From Neodontobutis hainanensis (taxonomy: Eukaryota; Chordata; Actinopteri; Gobiiformes; Odontobutidae), in the NCBI GenBank assembly GCA_024349245.1, contig JALDNG010000016.1:3410001-3474000 (forward strand): 64,000 nt of DNA, written 5' to 3'. Shown in pieces: positions 35,754 through 50,700 of this stretch; within the stretch, counting starts at the first letter, position 1, and each line of letters starts with the position of its first letter. Made by a program: the position numbers and the translations under genes. The notes beneath the pieces were generated by a model, which did not search any database, had not been told where the DNA came from, and saw only the letters and a list, made by a program, of their open reading frames with translations.

Positions 35754-38700
35754 TATATATACATATATATCCAAATATATAACTACAATTATAATGAAGT
35801 GTAAGCATATTTATTAATACTTGTGGACATATCACAGTTTGCACAATAGTTGGTAATATGCAAGTGGTAATCATAAGCTCTCCAACAGTACAATGAACTA
35901 TTTCTTGTCATTATAAATCCTAGTCATGCCAGTAGGAACATCTCTACAATAGATCTCCAACTCCATCAATCTTGAGCTAGCGTCCAGATTACTGCCCAAG
36001 ACAGTCCCAATCTGTCAAGCTCTATCTCTCCTTCTCCAAAAACTAACTCTTTTAATAGGTGCCAAACCATTTGTAAGTCATTAAATAAACTCCAGGAGGT
36101 CTCAAGAATATTACAACGGATGGTCATCCTAGCTCTGAAAACCTTGGATGCCCATTGGGTCTCAATTACAGCAGTGTGTATAACTATGTTGCCTTAACTT
36201 AACAAACAAAAAAATAACAATATTGCTATGGCGCATTAATTGTAAAGCAACACCACAAAACGTTTCAGGATTTGCTGCTACTAAAAGTCTGCAGGTACAC
36301 TCCAGAGTTAGATAAAGGGTTAAAAGTACACAATGTACCAGAAACTCTTACCTCACATGAAAAATGTAGTGCAACCTCTCTTTCATAGACATGGTTCAGC
36401 GCATACTTCACAAAGTAACTCGAGTTACCATTTCACAAGACCACAAATACACACACAACTCTGTACACATATACTGTACATACAAGATACATATTGACAT
36501 AGCCTTGTCCATTGCATATTTGGAGCCTTGCCGTTGCAGTAATTTAGTAATGTTATGTACGGCTGCTTTAATTGTTCATCGTTCCCATTTTAACAGCACT
36601 TGTAGTAAACACTTCACTTTGAAGGGTTTGTTTGTTTGATTTCTTGGAAGTAATGATGGCGGCTGAGAAGAGAGATGGGGTCAAAAAGGCAACAGAGGCC
36701 TTTGATTTCCCTGATGGAAAAAGGCTGCACTAGAGCAAAGCAGCAAAAGACAGCAAAATAAAGGAAGGCAGGTATCTGAGGCTGTAAACACTGCAAGAAC
36801 AAAAACATCAGAGGAGGAGAAAAACTTGACAAGCGTTTAACAGCACAAAGCGATACAATACTTAATAAGTCTTTATTTTTTCTCCCAGGTCTCTGTAGCA
36901 TCTACTTCTGATCTTATCAATATGTGTGATTGTGATGGTGTAGCTTTCATCCACACTCAATCATCCAGCATCAGAAATAGATATGGATTGCTGTGAAATG
37001 TAACAAAGAAGATAAAAGTTCCAACAACCAAGCACTGCCATAATCTATCAAAGCAGAAGGGTGGAATAAAAAATTCTTTTGACTCATTTAATACGTCATT
37101 CTACACTGTATTGAGAAACCAGGCCCAATGTCACATTATAATGTAGTGGTAGTTATGGTAGCAGGCAGTTAAGCAACACTAATCTCTCGCCAAGATCAAA
37201 TTTTGATGTTTAGCAGAACATGTTGACATCAAATCATCTGAAGGTGGGATTACCTTGGTTCAGAAATTCATCCATCTTGTCCTTAAAAGGTTGGAGGCTC
37301 TCTTCAGTTGATAACTTGCATACTTTGTCAGTTTCTGCAGAACATGCTAAAAACAGACAAGAGATGATTACTATCACAGGCACACAAACCTGCAGGCACA
37401 AAATCTAATTCAACAGTTGCAATTATAAACTCAACAGGCCACTTCCCAATGATTGTGACTGTTTTGACAAATCACTGCAGTATTTCTGCTGAGTACATGT
37501 TGGAAAAGACATAATGAGCCATTATGACTAATAAGACACCCGGAGGACACCACAGGAAGGCCTGTGTTACAATCCCAGGAGAACCTGATGGTCACGCTCT
37601 ATCTGTGGCCTTAATGGATACACAATCTCAGCTCTGGGCCTAAGAGGTGGAGAGACCATGAAATGCTTTAGTCAATGGGAACTCAGGGGCTGGCCACTTA
37701 CTAATGCATTCTACATATGGTGCCTTCCAAAAGGTACAGTGAGCTGCGCTGCTGTGCTACTTGCTGATGTCCTTCAGACCAGCCAAGGCCATTTGTGCAC
37801 CGCCTACCTATCGGAACCCCCCTCTGGGATCTGTCATCGGACCCTGGTCTGTTAGAGCACTCAGCTGGCTTTACGAGGTAAGATGTCTACAGGTACAGTA
37901 TGTGATGATATATTTATGTATGGCCAGCATGTGCCACTGCCACTGGGGTTGAGGTAGCTGCAAGTCCAATTCCCCTGCGAGCAACTCCAGCTTTATTAAT
38001 GGAAAATAATGAACAGCCTAAAGAATTATTATAGAAGAGGAAAAACAATATTTGGCAGAACACATCAGTAACTTAATTGGTTTAGCAGCACAGATCCATA
38101 AAACATGACCAGGTTTTGGGAGTTGTCATATTTGCTAATGCATTGACGTGCATGTATGCATTTTCAGAACAAGCATGTATGCCCAAAAAACACTTTTTTT
38201 AACCACCTGGCAGATATCCAAGTCTTTGGGAAGTGCTCAAGGTGCTGAGAACTTTGAGAGAGTAATGAAAGTAAGCATTTCCCATTTGGCCCATTTATTA
38301 GGAATCTTTTTTAGGCTTTACTTGTCAGTTCAGTTTGTCAGAGAATAATCCTGATGCCACATTTTTCCTTCTGCAAACAGTGTAATGACATTCAGGCACT
38401 AAGCGTCATTCCTGTTGTTAATACCCTAGAAGTCACTTTGATTTGTAAATTATAACTTGAGAAATTTGTCATTGTTATATTCCTGCTGCCTTCACCCAAC
38501 TTCCCACACATCTGTGTCTCACAAGATTATTTATTATTATGACACCAGTCTTACCACATAAACTGTAAAGTACTCCTTTTAGACTACAGTAAATTTAGGG
38601 CATAGTTTCAAAAATTATTTATTATTTATTTGAACTTGCTAAGTGGCCCTCATTTATAAATAATTTACCTTTTGTCCAATAGTAAGCTGATGAAAAAATA

Positions 38701-41700
38701 AGTGTCCATGCAGGAATATATTTTTATTCTTTGCACTCACAAACTTACTGTTTGAAGCTTTATGAGTGTCCATGGTCAGCGAGCCATTTTAGAGCTCCAG
38801 GAGAGCTTCTTTCCGTTTGATAGTGTTCACAGTTAGTGGAAGTTTTCTGACCTGTATATTTTGATCTCTATTTCACAAGGACAGTAAAGGCACACAGGTC
38901 CAACAGGAGTCTACTTCTGACAAGTCACATCTGCTTCTGCTTAACTCATCTGTATGACAAACAGATGCTATCTCTCTGTTGACCTGACTCCACCATCCAA
39001 ACATGACCAGAGCGGCCACGTTTAAGAAACTCTATTTTTTATTGTACTGCAAGATGTTGTGATTTACAGTGGATAGATAGAATAAAATGGAGAGATTTTA
39101 GTGTACATATGTAGAGTTAAATGAACCACTGCTCTCTAAATGCTATGCGAAAAGCCACACCGGATGTATTTAAAAGCTTTAATAATTTGAGTAGATGTAA
39201 GAAAAATTGGTGGTGGAACATCATATTTTCTTATAATCTTACTTTGACACTGATAGTGATGACAGTCATACCATTAAGGTCTTTCCTCAACTTGCGAAGA
39301 TCTTTTTGAAAGTCATCAAACTTCATTTGTGAGGCCTGGAACAGTTCCTGAGGCTCAGGCAGTGGGTACACACACGTCTCTCTGCCAGCGTCCTGCGCAA
39401 CACACACACAGCACATACACAGCACACACATCAGCTTCAAGACCAAGTCAAGTGGGCCTCCTCACCACACACAACTTACATCAGGAGAGCTCATCAAAAC
39501 AATTCAGAATTATCAGCAGATAATGATCATCCGGTCAGTACTGAATGTCCTGCTGAGTCTGTCCATCCGTGTTACTACAGGACCATGCTGAGTGCAAGAG
39601 CCATGTCATGCAGGTTGACTTTGGCAGGCAGCATTCTACTGAGTTCATCTCATCTGGAGAAACTAATTATTTACACTAGCGCTCCTTTGGATGCTGTGCC
39701 AATGAGCAGACTGCAGGTCTGAATGAACCCAGACCAAAGCTGAGCGAGAGATGACGAGTGAAAGACAGACAGAGAATTAGCAGAGCGAGCCAGAGAAGGG
39801 GAGAGATTTGTTTCTGCCGTAAATGAACAAAGGGAAAATAAATAATTTGATAAAGGATAAGCCACGGTATCCTCTGGCTAAAGGCGAGATGAAAAGAGAG
39901 CTCTGGAAGGATTTCTGAGCAAATCAAAGTAAAACAGAAAAGTGATTCAAATAAACAGGAACCAAAACATACCTCATCAAAGTGCCTCAGATAGTAAGCA
40001 ACAATGTAGGACAAAAGACTCCGGGAGTTATCCTGAAAGTAAAGTAAAAAGATCCAAATAAATAAACCAAAATCCCTTCATTTATTAATTTAATCATTTT
40101 GGAACAGAGGATTTTAATTTGTGTGGGGCTAACCAGAATAAAGACTGTGGTTTTAGAAGTTAGGGCTTTACATGACATCGGAGCAGCAACACAACAAAAC
40201 ACAACTGTGCAGAGTTGGCTGTCACAACTCAGAGTTAGTGGAAAGTTTGATGTTCTTTATGGATACCTTACTTAGTCCACAACCACAAAACATAAACCAC
40301 AGTGTCCTTTTATGGCAGTGCCACGGACACACTGTGCATGTTGGGATATTAAATAAGCTCGGTAAACACAGCAGCGTCTCTCTGAATAAGTAACACGCTG
40401 GTCGTTATGTTCTGCGCCCATGTGAAACACTTATCACACAATGTGAAGGACAAAACAAAGATGTGATTGTGTGCCCTTGTACTACCTGTAATTATGCAGT
40501 GTTTGGGATGTGTGGAATAGATTGTATGTGTAGTAAATAGAACCAAATTTGAACCTTATTTGATTCGTGACCCATTTTTTTACTACATTTAGTCGACAAC
40601 AAATGATCATGAGAAACTAAGTGTAAACGGTAGAATTACTTTGCAAAAGATTAGTTTTTTACAATATTTAAATGGAAACTGTTTTGTTTGTGTGCTCTAA
40701 CTTTGACTGTTCCTGGAAGAAAATATGGTATGTTTGTTTTGCTTTAACAATACACAGACTCACACTGCTCTTAACGTCCTTGAGTTTTGGCAGAATATCC
40801 AAAGTGAAGCCGTCAGCCTGCCCTCGAGTTCGATTGCCTCCGTTCATGAAGTTTCCAAAAGCCAGCACCAAGCCCAGTATTTGCAGCACACTGCGACTGC
40901 TCTGGAGATTCTGATAGACACACACAGAAACGGTTCAATGCAATGAAATTTAATAGTAGAGAGACTCAAGGATGATTATCTCACCTTGCACACTTTCTGA
41001 AGGATTTCTATTTTCCGAACGACTGAGGTGATACATTCATGGAAGGCTGACTGAAACAGAATGCAGAACACCCGCTCGGAAAAGTTGGGGATTTGAGACA
41101 ACTGGTATAGAAACCTAAAATAATGAGAGAAATATATAATGTATTACTAAAAATGGAAGCAATCATGTGTGGAGGATTTGGAGCAACTGCCCAGCTGAAG
41201 TCTTACTGTTCAGGCTTGTCCAAAAGCTTAGCATCCTCCTTGTGTTTGGTTGCATGAATGTGCTTTTTAATGCTGTCCATCTCATCCCCTTGTGCTCGCT
41301 GAAGTGCAAAAACAAAAAGATGTTGGCAGGAAATGTTAATAGGCTGGCAAAAACAAAATCCTACTAGTACACAAAACTTAAATTCAACTTGTTGGATTAA
41401 ATATGTAGAAATTTCCACTAAATGTGCCATATGCCAGTCAAGTATGAGTTGCATAATTACTAGGAGTTGCCCCTAAACCAGTCTACATTCCTCTCTATTA
41501 TCCTGCTGTCATGCATTGGACCACAGTTTTTATAAAGAGAACTTTAAAAAAGAAAAAAAAGAAAAGAAAAAGAGGGAGAGAAATGCCCCTTCATTTCACA
41601 AGACCCAAAGACAATAGCTGTTAATGTTTCTGACAGAGAAGAGAAAAACAATAAAACCATCTGAAGGAAGAGAATGTAAACTCTGTTGTAGTCCCTCCAG

Positions 41701-44700
41701 ACTCTTTGGACCCTTTAAGTCCAAGTCTACGCAGCTTGCACTCCCCCTCTGTTCTTCTCCTTTCTGGTCTTTGGCCTCGGCATGGATCCTTGAAAAACAT
41801 CAAACGGCAGCATCAAACGTATCGAGGGCCCGATTAGTATTCTACACACCGCTGCCTTCTGTCGATGAGGGCAAACTCTCCTTTGCCTTCTCTTGAGATG
41901 TTTTCAAGTGTAAATATAGTTAACACAAAGCAGATCCTTTTCAAAGGGGCAGCAGCAGAACCTAGCGGTGTTTGGTGTAATTGGGGACAAGTAGGCATTA
42001 GCGTGTGATCTTTGAATTGCTAGGGCATGTTGCAGCAGTTGTTAGTATGAGAAATACATTCCCATGTGGAATATCAATGCAAAAGAGTTAGGATGATATT
42101 TGTGATGCCAAAAGTCCAGCCAAGTGGTATTCATTAGTCAGGTTCCTCGAATGGGGCCAAACAGAACCCGCCAGAGCCTAATCATTATTTATGTCATTTA
42201 CTGAAAGTACATTTATGAGATTCCTTTGATATTAGACAGTTAAAAAACATGACAAAGTGGAATTTGTTGTAACGTGTGTGAGAATATTGCTAGAATGTCG
42301 CAAGCCTGCCATGGCATTAAAAATATACATTTCACTGTGGCATTCAATGACCTGCCTGACATTTGGCTACTGTAAGCTGAAAGCAGTCTGAAGTTCAGAC
42401 AAGCAGTCTGGGTCCAGATTATGACGAGGGACTTTAGAGAAAGCAGCGGTGTCCCACTATCACTGTGACCCCTTTAATGGTTGTGGCTTATTGTTCAAAG
42501 AATAGGAGGGGCTTGAACATGCAGCTCATAGACTCAGAGACTCTGGCCCGGGCTGTGTGTCTGTACAGTGCACATTTACATTTGTTTGTGAGTCTTTGTG
42601 TGAATCTGAGGGGAGAAGTGTGTGATCCTGCGCCTAAGCACAGTGAGTAAGGGTGTAACCATTAGAAGCCCCTTGCATTCCTCAAGACAGGCTGACTGTG
42701 CTGCCAACTGTGGTTTAGGGGGCTGGAGACCCACAGACAGGATGGAGTCTCGCAATACAAAAGAGAAACAATTTGGCTCCTCAACTCAATAACAAGGCCT
42801 CGGGCAATACAGGGTAGAAGGAGAGAGGAATGGGCTGCAAATTTTGGGGTGAGTGAAGAGGTTAGAGGACTTTTGATCCTCAGTTATGATGACACTTTGG
42901 TCCAGAACTGCATCTCATCTCAAGTCTCAGTCTCATTCCCATAATCAACATTATTAATATGCCTCTGGCAGCCAAAGGTCCAGGCTTCTCCTGTGTTGTG
43001 GTGCCAAGGAGCAATTCACAGGAATTTCACACCATCTTTTAAACTCCATCCCAGTTGAAATATGGAAAACATGCGGGTCTTCATGTTCTATTATTTACTG
43101 ACTGGATCCGAGCTTGACACTGTCTGAACTATGTCGAACAGGAGGATCAGTGAAAGCTGATGAATATGTATTTACTGTACACAAGGAGTCATCAGAGCCA
43201 GACGCATTTGGGAACTAGTGATGACAGCTCAGCCCATTGTAATATTATCACTTGAAAAGGCTGTGAGTATAGTCTCTTTCTTTTAACCACTGACCTCGTG
43301 TGAAATAGATGTGAAAGTATCTCACATATAACCATCCTCCTTTTCTTTGCACAGATGCATCACCAAAGTCATCTGAACCAGTGGGAAGAAAACACGTTTA
43401 CTATGTAGAAGCACTGGTCCCCATCCAGGCCAACAGACGGACCTGCACAGGATCCAGTGTTTCACCAAACACCTACTAAGCTGGCTTGTGGCTTGCTGTT
43501 TGTTTTGGTATCTAATACATACTTGCCTTTTAAGTGGAGAGGAGAAAAGAACTTCCTTAATGTCAAGTGAGATTTTTGACTGACATTAGAAATAAACAGA
43601 CATGTATTATGTCAATATGTTAACAAACCCGACTAAAATGTGTAGACTCTAAGCCTTATATAATCATGGAAAGGTACTTTTGATGGATAGCACAGTGTTT
43701 TGTGGTTTACCCTCTGTGAAGAACCAAATCAAACAACACTAACAGCTGATGAATGATTTCTTGCCATATTGTTGATATCACAGCCAGCTAAGCTCTCTCA
43801 GGTTTCATTCCTTAATGGAATGATTGCCTGCTATTCATATATGGCATGGAATGGGTAACCATAAATCATTTAATTTGTCACAAGTGAATGCTCTCTAAAT
43901 TATACTTTTGCAAACCACAGAGAAAAACTTGATGTGCAAGGTTTTCCCAGGCTAAGCTGTCAGCAGTGTTACATTGTATAATTATACTGGGTTTGTTTCT
44001 CAACACTGTGTGTTTATAGAATTCTACTGGCAGGTTACATTTTGGCCAAATATTTTATAACTTATTTAACAATATAGTTATAGATTCAGTTTCAAATGAT
44101 TGTTTTTATACTTACATTTTCATAAAGAGCTTGTAGTGTCTCCAGATCCACTGTGTTGTTGTCCATGTTCAGGACGGCTGTAGGTAAAACAGAATTTGGT
44201 TATGTTAATACTGAATCCGGCATTTCATAAGAAAAAGCATAAACAAATCAAGCAGAATATGAGCCAAATTTATCAGCCACATGACATTTTCATGTTCAAA
44301 CATCTTTTCCAATCATATTTCCCTGCTGTGAGGCTCAAGGTGGCATAAAACAAAGGGTATATTCTCCCTTTAGGCTCACTGAGAATGTCATGTGCGGTGT
44401 GCTGCAAGTTACATAGTTATCACTTGTCATCATGATAGCCTGCAAGGGGCCACAAAGTTAAAACATAAATATGGAAGTCTAAGAAATCTGTCAAAGGTAC
44501 AAAGATCTGTGTTTGAACTCCTGTGTTTGAATTCCTGGTGTCGCCTTTTTGTCTAGGTGCAAAGACCTGGCGCCCGCAAGCATTAATCCTTTGAAAGTAA
44601 ATGTTTAAAGACAAACAGAGCCTGGGGGTCTGTAGTGTTGAGGCTGAGGTGTTGCTGTATGCGCAATCACACAGCAGAGCACTCGACACCTATACATGTA

Positions 44701-47700
44701 TTTCATTGCTGTAGGTGTCCTAATAACTCACATTGTTTTGATTCTCATTTGCCGTCAAGTTGCGGGAGGAAAAAACAGTGTCAGAGGGGATAAAGACTTT
44801 TGTGTCAAGTGTTATGCATGAAAGATATGAATGCTTTACTACAACTGCAACTACTTAAAACAAAGCATGTTACTGTGCTATTAATGTATTAGGTACTAGT
44901 GCTTTGATAGTTGTTTTTTCATCTGTCATTAGCAAGCCATTTTAACCTCTTAACTTTCACTACTGCAACAAGTTCCTGTTCGTCTGGTAACCATTTGGTT
45001 CTCATTACTACAACCATAATGTCACTGACTCAATGGGTGAAGGGATTTTAGAAAAAAATAAATAAATAAAAACCTGGACCATCCCTGTGACATGGGAGAG
45101 AAACCACATATTGCGACGTACATTGTGCAAAGAGCTATTTTGCGGAATTTTGTGTGTCATGAATTTATGGTTTGCATGTCAATATATTTGGCCAAACAAC
45201 AAAAAGCATAAACAACAGTTACAACCTTTTACCAATTTGTATCCCCGAGACAAAACAATATTCAACAACAACATCATAATTCTGTGTGTTCCTAATATTG
45301 TGGTGCTCATACAGAAATGTCTGCCTAGTGAGGGCCAAGGTGCGCAACAACAGCGAGTGAGTGAAAAGGAAGAAAATGTGTCAACTGTTCTCTGAGCAAT
45401 TTGGGTGTCATAAAAGGACAGACAACGTAAATAAATGATTCAGAAGTGATTTTTTTGTTTGTTTGTTTGTTTTGTTTCGTTTCATTTTGAATGCCTTAAG
45501 ATGGTGTCTAGCCTATTATTGTTAATTACTGTCGGTGAAGAACCACCACAGCATAAAGGCAGTGAGTCACTACAATTAAAAGGTTCAGACAGATTCATCA
45601 TTCCCTCTGTAAACATGCAGATTATTAAAATCAACCCCAAACCTCGAACAGCACAAGGAGCATGACATCATTTCCTCGCAAAAACAATACCAAGTTTTTT
45701 TTTCCAGTATGAATGTTTCGGCCTCAACCAAATCCTAGTCCACAAATCAACTCAAATAAAGAACAAAAAAAAAAAAAAAAAAAAAAAAAAAACTTTGTGG
45801 ATGCCAGATCATTCATTTGTTGATGTAAGGCAGCAGGCAATGCAATTCGGGGAAATGACAGAGAATATTAAGAAGTGCTTCAGCATAAAACTCCGATATC
45901 GACCCTCTGATCCTACTCCCCATGATATAATGACGGCTACAATCAGTGCTAATTATGTACGATGGTAAAAACTGTCCTAACATAGGAGACAAATGACAAG
46001 CCTGATGAGAGTGGCCTTAGCTTGGCCTCGGAGATGGATTCACCAAAGTGGCATTAAGGCCATTAGAAAGAAAGTGAAAAGGCAGTCCATAAAAAGCTTT
46101 GAAGACACTGCAGACAAAACAGCCCCATAGCAAAACCATTGTATAGAACGGAGCAGACATGGTCGCTGTGGTCTGCATTTATTTTTCTCTTGTCTGTCCC
46201 GCTGCCATATGTGCTGCAATAATCAGGTTTGAGGAAGGTTCCTTGTGAATAGGAAGGGAAAATAGAGTGTGTTTAGACACAAGGATGAGGGAAGACTGGG
46301 GAGCAATCAGAGAGAAACTAAAACAGAAAGACAGTTGGTTCCCATCGACATCTCCTGAATGACTTCACTTTAACACACAGCGGCGGTGAGAGAAGATGTT
46401 GACAACTCATCAAAGGGAGTCAGAGATGAAGAGTAGACCCGCTGTGTTAGATGAACACAGATTAGCTCAAACGTGCGAAAGGAAAAGCACAAGGAAAGTA
46501 TACGACGTGTCGTCCAACATTATGACTTGTATTAGAAGAGGAAGAGCTTAATCTTTGCCAGTGACATCAGCAATGACCTCAACAATGATCAAATTCAAAA
46601 TAATCTGTCCCATCTCTGTCCTAAGCAAATAGCGTCAAGATGAGCCAAATGACAGCCTTTCCTACAGCTATGGGAAATATAGTCTGGGCTGCCATGATGC
46701 TTCAGCCAAAACTATAACAGTAGAGATGTTATTTTACAGCACAGTTTTAAAACAAGAGAAAAAAAGACTTTATTTAGATTTATAAGTGAAAGACAGGTAC
46801 TAAGAACAGGTACGACTTTTCAGAAACACAAAATGTTGGACAGGAATCGCTGCAAATTTGTTGTACTTTTAAAACACCAATCAGCTCATTAGCAATAGCC
46901 ATTTTATGTCTCCCATTTATTAAGTTTCATGTCTTCACAATACTGGTATGCACAATTATGTATTTCAGTTGTATGGTGTATTGAGGTCTATTTTGTTGCT
47001 AAATCCTTTACTGACCCATCTTAAAATATGTTGTTCAAAATACCCATATCGTCCTGAGACTTACCATTTTGGATGTCCTTCATATCCAAATGAATGCTAG
47101 ACATCAGAATACCCACAGCCTGTGACCTCTTGTTGCTCAATAGCTTCACCACCTGAATTCAAGACAAATAAAAAAGGGAAAGGGGCATTAAACAAGGCAC
47201 CACACACACAACTGGAACAACACTAGCTCAGCCATGACACACACATATTATGTAAGCCATAACACTTTGTGGAGACATATTTGTGGCAATAAAATGTGCT
47301 GATTATACATGTTTCCAATCGGTTTTGTTTATTTCCTTTTTCCGACAGCTACACAGAAAGTATTTGTTTTTGAAGTCTGTCAAATCTGGTAAAAAATAAT
47401 TAGAGCACTATTGTATTCAACATTGTACACCGAGACATAAACGTTTCCAAGAGCTGAAATATTAAAGGCTGTTTGAATAATAAAAGCTGGTTGTCAGAGT
47501 GCCTGCAGTTGATATGGAGTCAGCGTTGTTATTCCCCATGAAAACAGCATCCAAAGGAGACCATTATGAACCGCAGCTTGCCTGAGTAAGCAGAAGTGTG
47601 CGTCGGGTAGCAAAGCGGCGAATGCGGAGGACAGGAAACACCATAGCCTACTGTGATCCAGACAGAAAGCTTCCATCAAAACCAGATCACACAGACCACA

Positions 47701-50700
47701 GACCTCTCAAACACACAGGAAGTTATATCACTAGAACCCCAAATCTGTGCGCTTTCTTCGTCGCAACCACAAACTCGGGGGGCACGCCGCTTGAGACGTG
47801 TTGCAGTGAGACCTTAATAGAAGAACTACAGACAGGGCTGCTCACAGTTGATAAATATATTGGCCAATGGTCACCTCTCTTGATAGCACTGCACTGTACT
47901 GTATACTTCATAGCCCATTTATTTAAAATTCCTTAAACTAATGAGTAGTCACATTGTGAAACAAAACACAGATGAATTCATAAACCACTAGTTATTTTCA
48001 CGATGGACATTTTCAACAACAGCCTTTCAAGACAATAAGTGGAAATTTCATCTAGAACAGATTTTTTTCCAACACTCTTATAAGAAACATGTGTCTGTTG
48101 CTTATGGTTTATAAAAATCCTCAAATTCACATTAATTATATGCTCATCTTTGGGGTGTTTATCATTTGACACACTCTAAGTCACATGTCAGAAACAAGTC
48201 CCTGCAATGTCCAACGTGGTTCTTGTCTAACAAAACAACAAATACTTAAAACACTGAAAACTGAGGTCAGCAGGAATCTGTCAGTGACTCTCTAGTCTTA
48301 GTAACAATGCCACTTACGTCTTCCACAAATCACATTATCAGTGTCAAGGACAGTCTGTAGCGGTGTCAATGATACTTTGACATTACCTCGCTGGTCTCAA
48401 GACAGAAAGTAGCTCAGCACACACATTTTAGATGTCCATTACATCATTCAATTCCAGTTAAATGCAATTCAATTGGAAAGTTTTGAGGATGTACGATTCC
48501 TCTTGCAAAGCTGTTTGATTTAATGTCTTACAGGTCCAGGTATCAGACTTTGATATTGGCGAGGAATATCTGGGGTTCTAAAATCAAACCAAAAAACAGA
48601 CCAAAACCAATAAAAACAACCCTAAACTATTCAGTCAGGTGCATACTGCAGAGTTCCAGGATAAAAGGTGTTTTATAGCAAATTGATCTGTCACTAACAT
48701 ACACTTAAGAGATAAACATAAAGATACTTTATCTTACTCTTGTGACCCGCTAAACTGACCTATTTTGGCTGCTTGCTCTTTCAGTGTAGGAAACATGAAG
48801 ACCTTGGCACCCAGCAGTTATTAAATTAGGCATCAGAAAACTTACATGTAGGTTTTCACAGTTTACTCAAGTTATAATAAATGTTGGTCTTGGGTTTTGT
48901 GTGGCAGATAGTAATATTCTGTTTTCGGGAAACACTATACAGGGATTCCCCTGAGTCTTCATTAAAAGGGGAAACGCTCTTCCCTGGTGCAACATTATTT
49001 GTGATTTAGATACATAACTCAAGCCAAAAGTACATTGCAATAATGTTTTTGACTGGAAGAGCTTTAAACTGTTCATTTTAGATCAAACGTTTGACTTGCA
49101 GATTGATGGAGTGACATAAAGGCCATTGTGAAGCAAAGCAGTCTATTAAACTAAGTCATACAGAAAGCACAATGGGAGGAACCACAGCATAAAATACAGC
49201 CTCAGGCCTCTTCCCCCTTTCTCTGGTCTCCCCTCTCAACAGCCATCACCATCGTGAGGTTTCCTCACCGCACGCGAGCTATTGGCTCAGGGCCCGTAGA
49301 GTCACAGGGGAGTCGGGAGGGAGCCAGAGCTCACACCACATAATAGCTGTCTGGCTATAACAGTTCCTCCTGTCACTCAAAGCAACTGGGCAAGTGGCAG
49401 TGAGAAGTGGAAAACAAAAGAGGATGAGGGACTTCAGGAGATACTGAGCCTCCAGATAACTTGTAACTTACACATACACAGAACATACCTGTTTGGCTTT
49501 TGACTTGCTGATTGTGTCTGAAATTGGTTTTTTCTTTTCCTTTAGAGCACTTTTTGAGAAGAGTTCCACAAATTCCTCAAAGTCCACATTTGGTTCTTCA
49601 ATTTTTTCCCACACCAACATGTCACTTTGCCTGAAGATAAAATGAAGTAGAAGATATTTCAAATGCAACAAGTGGCACTTTAACCTGCCAGCATTTTGTT
49701 TTAAAAATACAAAGTATACTTTTATAGTGTAATTGATGATGTTATTCCACCACAGGAATTTGACATTTCTAGATATGTGCTCTTTTATGAGTATTCAAAT
49801 GTCATCAAACTCAAGAAAAATGTACAGCACTTGACAAATCCCTTAGCCAACAAATTATATTTAGATTTCAGTATCAAGTTCCTCGCTTGTAAGTAAATCA
49901 CGCAATCTATTTGTAGCTGCTTGTTTGAGTACAATTTTCCAAGCCTTAATAAGGAAAAGAAAAACCTGGTTCAAGTCAATCCGCTACTCGCCACAGAGCC
50001 TGGACTGCATCACTTTCATTTTCCACAAGGTTAAGCATCTCTATTGCCGAAGCATGCACACGATCTTTATCTTACCCGGACAAGCTTCCTCTACATTCTC
50101 TACCATTTGGGCCATACCTGTGTAGAAATGATGCGTGTCTATCTGGGCTTACTTTTTAGCATGCAGCTGTATACGTGTCCAGTACAGCGGCTTCATAGGC
50201 CTGGGGGGCTCGATCACAGCCTTGGCAGGGGTGGCTTCCTGGAGAACCATGGAGAGCATGGGGCCTGGTGGAGGCGGAGGGCCAAAGCCCGGGGGAGGAG
50301 GCGGTGGAGGTGGGCCCATTCCAGGCAGAGTAGGGGGTCCAAAACCTGGAGGTGGAGGTGGTGGTGGAGGAGGTCCCATTCCGGGCAGAGGTGGTGGTGG
50401 AGGTGGATTCATGCCGGGAGGAGGAGGAGGAGGAGGAGGTGGTGGTAGGGGTACAAAACCAGGCGGAGGTGGAGGAGGTGGAGGTGGTGGGGGCACAAAA
50501 CCAGGAGGAGGTGGAGGAGGTGGAGGTGGTGGGGGCACAAAACCAGGAGGAGGGGGGGGAGGAGGAGCACAACTTTGCTGCCTCTTCTGGCTCACACTGC
50601 ACACAGGGCACTCTGTAGACAATGACACTGAAGATGGACTAGGGGCAGATTTTCCTGATCCCAGGCTCATAGGCACAATCTCAGTCCTAAATCCTTCCTC

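Larger units (their letters stand above)
33211..37253 (-). other. fmn2: fmn2 intron (4.0 kb) with microsatellites and SINE remnant
   Basis: Contains a TG run (33533-33569), a SINE remnant (34803-34912) and an AT/AC run (35709-35770). No exon was found; the ORFs are chance or low-complexity. Confidence 0.75.

Noticed and set aside
45087..45395. 102-residue plus-strand ORF in an fmn2 intron
   Set aside because: No recognisable domain, AT-rich codons and no splice or promoter context.
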